From Orthonyx spaldingii (taxonomy: Eukaryota; Chordata; Aves; Passeriformes; Orthonychidae), in the NCBI GenBank assembly GCA_013397795.1, contig VZTJ01001623.1:124001-188000 (forward strand): a DNA stretch of 64,000 nucleotides, in the 5' to 3' direction. Each line of letters begins with the position of its first letter. The first letter of the stretch is position 1. Shown piece after piece: positions 56,909 through 64,000 of the stretch. Under the pieces are notes generated by a model. The model had not been told where the DNA came from and did not search any database. It was given only the letters and a program-made list of their open reading frames with translations. Made by a program: the position numbers and the translations under genes.

Positions 56909-57042
56909 AGAATCACAGAATTTTAAGGGGTTGGAATGGATCTTAAAGATATTCCAGTCCCAACTGCCCTGCCATGGGCAGGGACACCTCCCACCAGGTT
57001 GGTCAAGGCCCCATCCAATCTGGCTTTGACCACTTCCCAAGT
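56909..57042 (-). mobile_element. CR1 LINE 3' terminus (5'-truncated copy)
   Basis: The plus strand reads agaatcacagaattttaagg, ggttggaatggatcttaaag, ccctgccatgggcagggaca, cctcccaccaggttggtcaa and ccccatccaatctggctttg. This is the classic antisense of the avian CR1 3' untranslated region, ending at the degenerate 8-bp terminal repeat (agaatcac/agaatttt) at 56909. Only about 134 bp remain, which is the normal outcome of 5' truncation. Its orientation is that of GABRB2. Confidence 0.92.
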
Positions 57043-57140
57043 TTCAACTAGTACAAATGATTGTATGATTTTAAAACTGAAAAATGGAACTTTACCTCCA
57101 AATTATGCTCAGGATTTAATCAAAATTAAGCCCTATCAGA

Positions 57141-57262
57141 AGCACCCCTCCCAAAAAAAACCCCAAACAAAAAAACCAAACCAACCAACCAACGAAACCC
57201 CCCCCCAAAAAGAACCCCCCAATAAAAAACCCCCCAAAACCCCAAAAACCCAGAAAAAAGTA
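57141..57262. repeat. A/C-rich low-complexity tract
   Basis: Runs of C (3 to 9) alternate with runs of A, with a ccaa repeat at about 57177-57191. The minus strand, which is the sense strand of GABRB2, carries the matching G runs, so the nascent RNA is G-rich with U spacers and may form a G-quadruplex. The tract sits between a CR1 end and an LTR-like block. Confidence 0.85.
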
Positions 57263-57301
57263 CCAGAACAAAGACCAAATGCTTTGCCAAAAGGTAGCTG
57301 G

Positions 57302-57723
57302 TGTGAACAACACACCTCTCAAATATGGTCTGAGAACTAAAGACATAGCAGTGGGCAGACCACCGGGATGAATTCGTCCCAGTGGACTGACCATTCATAG
57401 CACTGCTTTGTACTTGTCCCTCCCCTGTTCACCCAGGACTGGCCAGATGTCACTGGTCAGTCATTTGCCCATTGGCTCGTCCCTTGCCTTGCCCTCCCCT
57501 GACCAAAGACATAACAGACTCAGGCGAGAGACGATCTTGGCCATTTTTGCCAGGTCACCATCTCGCAGCTTGTGCTATGCACCTTCCTTTTCCCTCTGTG
57601 AGGGGAATAAAAGAACGCTGATTAAAAAGGCGAGTGGTCTGTCTGTTTTTACTGGCAAACAGCTGCCACCGTCCGCCCAGGACTGGAGCTCCCGGGCTAA
57701 AGGAGCTACCGAGGGCGGGCACA
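57302..57723 (+). mobile_element. Possible endogenous retroviral LTR (solo or with a remnant of leader)
   Basis: The block differs from its surroundings: it is richer in GC and keeps more than ten CpGs. It can be delimited as TGTG...CACA (422 bp). It contains a polyadenylation signal AATAAA at 57606-57611, framed by a near-palindrome (tccctctgtgagggga), followed by a U5-like GC-rich segment. An inverted CCAAT box (attgg) lies near 57472. Right after the proposed end, one base precedes TGGTCCCAGAG, which could be a primer-binding site or chance. I see no target-site duplication and no gag or pol sequence next to it. The retention of CpGs suggests a fairly recent insertion. It could also be another GC-rich element; the family is not identified. 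Confidence 0.5.
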
Positions 57724-60700
57724 GTGGTCCCAGAGAAGTCCAGCGCTGAAACAGCGAAGATACATAAAGATATTTGCAAAGCAATTGCTTTTAAAATGGT
57801 CCATTGGATTTCATAGACAATAAGCTGCCTAGGAGGAGTTAAACCCCTGAACAAGTCTAATAACACAACAAAAATGCTCAATGCTGTTTTACCAGAACAA
57901 AATGTGGGAGAATCTATTTTCCTTGCAGGAGTGAAAATTTCCAAGCAGCTGAAACTGAGTGAGCAGACAGCAGAAGGCACAGCTGAGACAACACAAAAAA
58001 CAGGCACACAGGACTGTTTAAGATTCATGTGACTCAATGCTGGTAGCAGGAAACAGAGAACAAAGCAAGGCCATAATTCTCTCATTTGTGGGAGATTACT
58101 GTGTTCCATCAGTCAAATAGGAATTATTGCTGGCTGAGTTGGAGACTCATAGTTGGTAATGCATTAGATGAATCTTGGCAAGTAAAACTGTGGGGTTTTC
58201 AAATGGGAAAAGTCTTCAACTTCTGAAAAAACCTCTTATGTTCTGCTTCCTTTTGTTTTCCTTTTGGCTAAAAAGGATGGTAACAACATTACCTCACAGA
58301 ACATGGCTCCTATCAGGAGTTCTGCATATATTCTATTTTTCTGTAAAAACCACCCACAAACTTCATTTACAAAAAGCATAAAACCATCCTGTTGAAGAGA
58401 TACAAAAGCATAAAATGCTTTTGGGCATGTATTTATCAGTTCTCTACCCAGCGTCACAGAGCTCTCGTGAGGAATGTTGGGAGAAGTGAATGCAAGAGTC
58501 AATATCTCTGTAAACAGCCTGGTAATGGTGCAAAACCACGCAAAGCATCTTGGTCTTCAGTCACTTCCTCAATTATATTTAATCCTTGTATTCTAAACTA
58601 AATTTCCCCCTTATTCTGACACATGGCATTCCAAGACTCTCTCTCAGCAACGAGGCGAGTTGCAGAAAGACGCCATAAAGCAGTTACACAAAAAGCAGCA
58701 ATTCCAAATTGGCAAATAGAAGGATCTTACTTGTCACCATTCTCAAATCTTGCATTCCCATCCCTGGAAAAAAATTCCAAAAACTTGGTGCTTTCAGAGG
58801 CTGCAAAAATCAGACAAGTGATTCTTTCCTAGGCTTACACAGAATAAAGCAGAAGACCACTGAACTTTCCATTCACATTTTACAACAGATTTGATGTCAA
58901 AAGTCAGGGGAAATTTTTTATATATACATATTGATATATATAAAAATAAATCTAAGAAATAATAAATCTTATCTAATGTAGCACCCATTTCTTCTAAGTG
59001 TATTATATAAACCAGATATTTTAACACAGAAAAATTTAATTAAAGCCATATCTTTTCCGCCGTTCTGACTGCATATCTTATTCAAGCTTTGCTCAACCTA
59101 CTGTAAACTGTTTGCTATCCTAGATTTGAATGTCTAAATTTACTGTTCTAAATATGTTGTCAAATCGCTAATATCTTCTTGCAAGTCATCTTAATTTCCA
59201 ACATAGTAATTTTCCCTGTAATGACTCTTCATTTAAGACTATATGTTTACAATTTTCTACCATTTAGGTGATTTAAGTATATCATCTGTGGAATGTCCTG
59301 GTCTTGGCAGCAATGAATAATTTTCTTGCCAGATGGAATATGAAAAAAATAGAAAATAAAACATTTTCCCAAAACCTAAATAGCTGGCAGCTATCCCTCA
59401 GAAATAAGTCCTTCTTAACTTAAAAGCAACCACCATGTCATGTTCTGTGTAAAAAAAAAAGCCAAGAATTTAGTTATGCCCTTAACTAATGCCCTGTCGC
59501 AGTGAAGAAGGCAGGCTATCATGGACAACATACCAACCATTTAGATGTCTCCATTCATTATTAGCCATTTCTATTTTTTTTCCCCCTTCCTTCTCTCCCC
59601 TCGTGCAGTAACAGCATAATCCAGGTGCTCATAAAACTGCCTCATAGTCCTTCCTGAAATTTACCTTCTCAATGTCAAATCTAATCAGATGTGACATGCA
59701 CACCATGTATGGGTTCTGCTCACAAAAACAAAAAGGACACTGTTACGGGATCACCACTTGCTGCATGAAATGGAAATTCAACCATAGGGACACAAAAGAA
59801 AGGGAAGGTTACATTTATATTGATAAGATCACTTGGAGTTCAATAAATTTGGTTACAGCAATCAAGGTAGATGCAACCGAATTCACAGCAACATTTATAT
59901 GTGTGTGCATGTGGTAATGTTTATAAATAGATGTATGGGGAGGTGAAAAAAAATTAAGACTGATACTTAAAGGAATTTCACTTTAGAAAAATGCATCCCA
60001 AAGTAAGAATATGTGGCTGCAAGTATAAGCTAAAGTAAATAAACACAGCAACAACAGTAGTGCTTTTCAGAATAGTGTACAGGGAGTTTTAGATATGTGA
60101 GAACTACAACTAAGCAGGCATTTTTAAGAGATGTGGAAATTACTAATAAGCAGGCATTAAATATATCACTACTGTGGACACTTGAAATGACATTAACTCT
60201 GAGTTGAATTTAGATGAAATAGATAGATAAAGCTCTTTAAAGCTATAAAACTAAAACCTTATTACTAGAACCAGATCATTGATTACCACTTAGTCCAGTG
60301 AAGGCAAAAGCAGAATATGGCCACTCACATAACACCTTTGTGTTACCACCCGTGCATCTTCCCCATCCAGCCCAGGGTTTGAAAGACATTTTAGCCAGAA
60401 AGCCATTTCTGAGACCTACTGAGCTGAATCTGAAGAGGAGGAATCAATTCTACATTTCACAAGACTTGTCCATGGTTCATTAAGAATTAGAACATATAAA
60501 AAGGGGTTTTCTTGCCACGTCCTCTATTAGGTATTTGTTTTGTTCCATAGTCTCTACACCAGAACACACAGGAACCAGAGGTGTCCTTCCCCTCTGTGAT
60601 GTTCAAGTACACAATTACCGCAGGAGTGAAGGCAATTGCAGTCTCCAGTCTCAGTGCTGGCCAGGGCAGTACAGGGTGACCATCATCCTGCCCCTGCCCT

Positions 60701-62484
60701 CAGTTACAATTCATTCCAGCACAGGAACAGAACAATGGCAGGATTCACATCCATCATTCATCTTGTGCCAGCTCACAGGGCAAAGAGAACACTTGAAATG
60801 CACCAAGCAGAGTCTTAGAAGAGATGTAAGAATTGATAATCTCAAAGGTGAGATCGTTAGGTACACCAGAATACTAGAAAATTATTTCCTGAAGTGAAAT
60901 TTATTCTAAAACCATTTAGGATAACATATTGTGATTGCAAGTATTGAAGGAAATAACTGGGAAATAAAGGTTCAATGCATTAAGAATTATTTCTCTAATT
61001 ACATTAAACAGCTTTAAGTAAAAAATAGATACCATTTCACTTTATTGCATCTTATAAAAAACATTAAAACTGATTTGCTATTTATGCTGAATGAAAAGGA
61101 GGAAAAGTTTCACCCAGATCAATGAAGCAGTACCAATACCAGTTCAGCCTCAAAAAAGAGAAACAAACAAAACCCTCAAAACCTTAAACAAAGTACATTT
61201 CATGAATGGTTTTAGAGTTCTTGAAAAAAAAATGAACAACAAGAAGAAACCCCCAGAAAACAAAATTTTCTTTTACTTGATTCTTCTATGGACAATTTTT
61301 TGTGAGCTCTACTTACTGTTTACCAACCTTTTAGAAAACAGAAATTATTAGAAATGGTTAAGTAGTCAGAATGAAAAATGCCACAAGTAGCAAAAAAAGG
61401 TTAGCATTATTGAATCATTAAACCTGATATTTATTTCTAATTTATTCTAGAAGAGAATAACAAAGATTATGATTTCAGAATCTTAAATTGAAAACTACAC
61501 CAAACCCATTGTTATGCTTGCTCTCACTCCATTAATACGAATGCATGTTCTGTAATTGGTTTATATTTCACTTTAAACTACAACTGCTTGTCAAGGAACC
61601 AAGTATCTGTTGCTTCACTGAACAATCACAAAACCTCCAGTCTTGCTCCCAGCCATAGTGCCAGAGCCTGAACTGCTCCTACAGAAAATACAATTGGACA
61701 CACAAATATTGGTGAATACAATACCCAGCTCTGCAGCATTTTCTATTGTTAACCCAGACAATGCTTTCCTGCTATTTTGTTACCTACTCACCCCTCATTG
61801 TCAGTCACCTTTTGCAGCTACATTTTTAAATCAATTTCTAAGCAATTATTTTTCCTGTTAACATCACTAAACAGACAATTTCCCCAGTTTTCAGAACTTC
61901 TCAAGAGTCAAGCCCTTTTGTTGATTTCTCCAGTTACCCCTCTTCATACAGTCATACACAACAACAACAGGCTGAAAAACATTTCAAGTCATACCTCATC
62001 TTAGTGAAAATCAGAAAGCTGATTCATCTGGGTAGCATACAAACCAATCTAATATTCAATCAAAAATATTTTTAAAACATATCAGTTAAACTATCAATTC
62101 AGCTGTCTTATACATTTTCTATTTTTTCCTCTAATCTTAATTTTGTATTTCATATTTCAATTCCTTTGAAGAAGCAGTTCTAAACCAGGCTTTAATCCAG
62201 AATGAGTATTTCAAATAATATTTACAGTCTTATCTGTTCTTAATACAAGTCTCTGGACTGTACTAAAAATGGCAGTTTATCTCCAAAAGTTGTATTAAAA
62301 AAAAATCTTTATCCAACCTTAGAATACTTAGTTTTTTTTCTGGAATATCACCAGTTATATAGAATACAGCGATAACAAGAAAATAAAAAAAAAAAAACCC
62401 AAAACCCAAACAAGGAATGGTTTTTATTTTTAGCTTTTTAATCATGGTTTTAAATTAAGAGACAGAAGAGTTAGAAATGGTTCA

Positions 62485-62750
<266 letters not shown>

Positions 62751-63269
62751 ATTGAAACAGATGGCATACATATGCAAAAAAAAATTACAATGCAAATACA
62801 CATGTATTGTGACTGTTCCAAATGGCAAACATTTCTGTTCAGAATTTCCATAAGTAGATTTATTTATTTTTACAGTACTGAACATCTTGCATACACTTAA
62901 TAACAGCAGTGAGAACATAGAGAAGATGGGGCATTTACATTTTATGAATGACTTGGAAGTTCTCATTTCAATATTTAAAACTAAAATTTAAAAAATTGTA
63001 GAGATTTAACAGCCTGCAATTTCTGTAGCACTTGACAAGCCTGGGAGTTCTAGGAAACAGGAACATTCACAGATCTGAATTTCATTTCAAGGTCTCCACT
63101 GTATTCAATAGAGCTCTGGATCAAGCCTTCTCTGAAGTTGCAGTCACCACCCAAATGCTTCCCTAAATTAAAATCTCTTCAAAGTCTGTTAACTTACCCC
63201 TGGGCACTGAAACCAATGGGAGGTCTCTGAGGTTCCCATGCTATACACTCTTAGTCTTAATTTTACAGA

Positions 63270-63291
63270 TGAAGTAACTCTGGTTACTTCA
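63270..63291. repeat. Perfect 9-bp inverted repeat
   Basis: The arms tgaagtaac (63270-63278) and gttacttca (63283-63291) flank the loop tctg. The sequence just before it (ttttacagatgaagtaac) faintly resembles the MIR/L2 core, so the palindrome may have arisen in an old repeat. It lies 558 bp upstream of the 221-bp exon in gene direction. Confidence 0.75.
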
Positions 63292-64000
63292 GGGGGACAA
63301 TTCAGAGAGCACAATTAGCATCTCAGTAAAGATTCACAGTATTATGAGACTTGCATTGTCTTGATGCAAGCCATCACCGTACAGTGCTTCAGAGATGTTT
63401 TGACCTTTTGGTGTTTTAAAGAACAATATATTTTAAAAGATTATATCTTCATAAAAACTGTTATACAGATGCAGAATAATCATATTTAGCCAATGCTAAA
63501 AAGAACCTCTACAAATAATATACAAAGTATATTGAGAGCAACCCCATGAAGAAAGACTTGCATACATGGCAATATTAGTTCTCATTTGCTGTTTTACATT
63601 TTAAAGGAGAGTCCACTATTTAAAGTACTTTTTTTACAGTTGAAAAAGAAAAATTAATCTTCCTGCTGAACTACTTGAAAAACATATGCCACAAGTGTAT
63701 TTTACAAGCAGTTTCATTTAAAAGGATACTTGACTTATGAACACCATATAGAGCTTCTCAGAAAATACAAAAGTAATTTTTTCTTATTCCTCATTTTCAC
63801 AGACTGAAAACCCCAGCAAGAAACCACTGAAACTGGGTCGCTGTAATTATTCTCTTTACAATGTACACAGTCAACCCTTGAAAACATGCACTAGGGAGGG
63901 TCTGTGAGAACTGTGGCTATTTCAGCAGAGTTCTGCAAGCAATGACACAGCACCTTGAAACTAATTGTTCTGCCTCGCCTGCAGAACAGTGTGCACTCAG

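Noticed and set aside
57116..57398. Two overlapping minus-strand frames with Gly/Phe/Trp-rich peptides
   Set aside because: They are translations of the A/C-rich low-complexity tract and carry no coding signal.
57555..58109. A 184-codon minus-strand open frame, the longest complete one in the window
   Set aside because: It runs antisense through the GC-rich LTR-like block, where stops are rare, and on into plain intron. The peptide shows no domain, and composition explains its length.
61630..61960. A stretch with cccagttttcagaacttctc resembling old CR1 3' regions
   Set aside because: Only one short phrase matches and its surroundings do not follow the element.

Overview
This is vertebrate nuclear DNA, almost certainly from a bird. 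It is AT-rich, almost entirely intronic, and poor in repeats. The recognisable repeats are mostly CR1 LINEs, including a copy of the CR1 3' tail typical of birds, plus one LTR-like block. There are no bacterial-style genes, operons or CRISPR arrays, and no rRNA or tRNA genes that I can recognise. I found no new biological system here.

The only protein-coding gene I can support is GABRB2, the beta-2 subunit of the GABA-A receptor, on the minus strand. Two internal exons are present with exact splice sites: a 221-bp exon at 62492-62712 and an 83-bp exon at 32282-32364. By comparison with mammalian GABRB genes they are the fourth and fifth coding exons. They encode mature residues 56-129 and 130-156 of the extracellular ligand-binding domain, plus the first base of codon 157. 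Residues at the A..R/L-S/N-V-I positions match beta-2 rather than beta-1, beta-3 or the avian beta-4 subunit. The exons are separated by a 30,127-bp intron (32365-62491). At least 32.3 kb of the next intron lies below 32282, and 1.3 kb of the preceding intron lies above 62712. I did not find the neighbouring 68-bp or 138-bp exons by eye, so they probably lie outside the window.

The introns hold these features. A CR1 reverse-transcriptase fragment runs off the left edge (1-354). A very old CR1-like element occupies about 17150-18040. A diverged CR1 lies near 52445-52850. A CR1 3' end (56909-57042), an A/C-rich tract (57141-57262) and an LTR-like block with many CpGs (57302-57723) form a cluster. 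MIR/L2-like relics lie near 46.3 and 55.3 kb. There is also a polypurine tract with a G-quadruplex motif (22476-22615), several short tandem repeats, and perfect inverted repeats. Blocks near 8.1-8.7, 9.7-9.9 and 11.3-11.6 kb look like conserved non-coding elements, but that is only an impression from composition and needs alignment. The rest is ordinary AT-rich intron in which I see no gene.

The many short open frames (60-184 codons) on both strands look like chance. None matches a family I know, apart from the exon-containing frames and the CR1 fragments.
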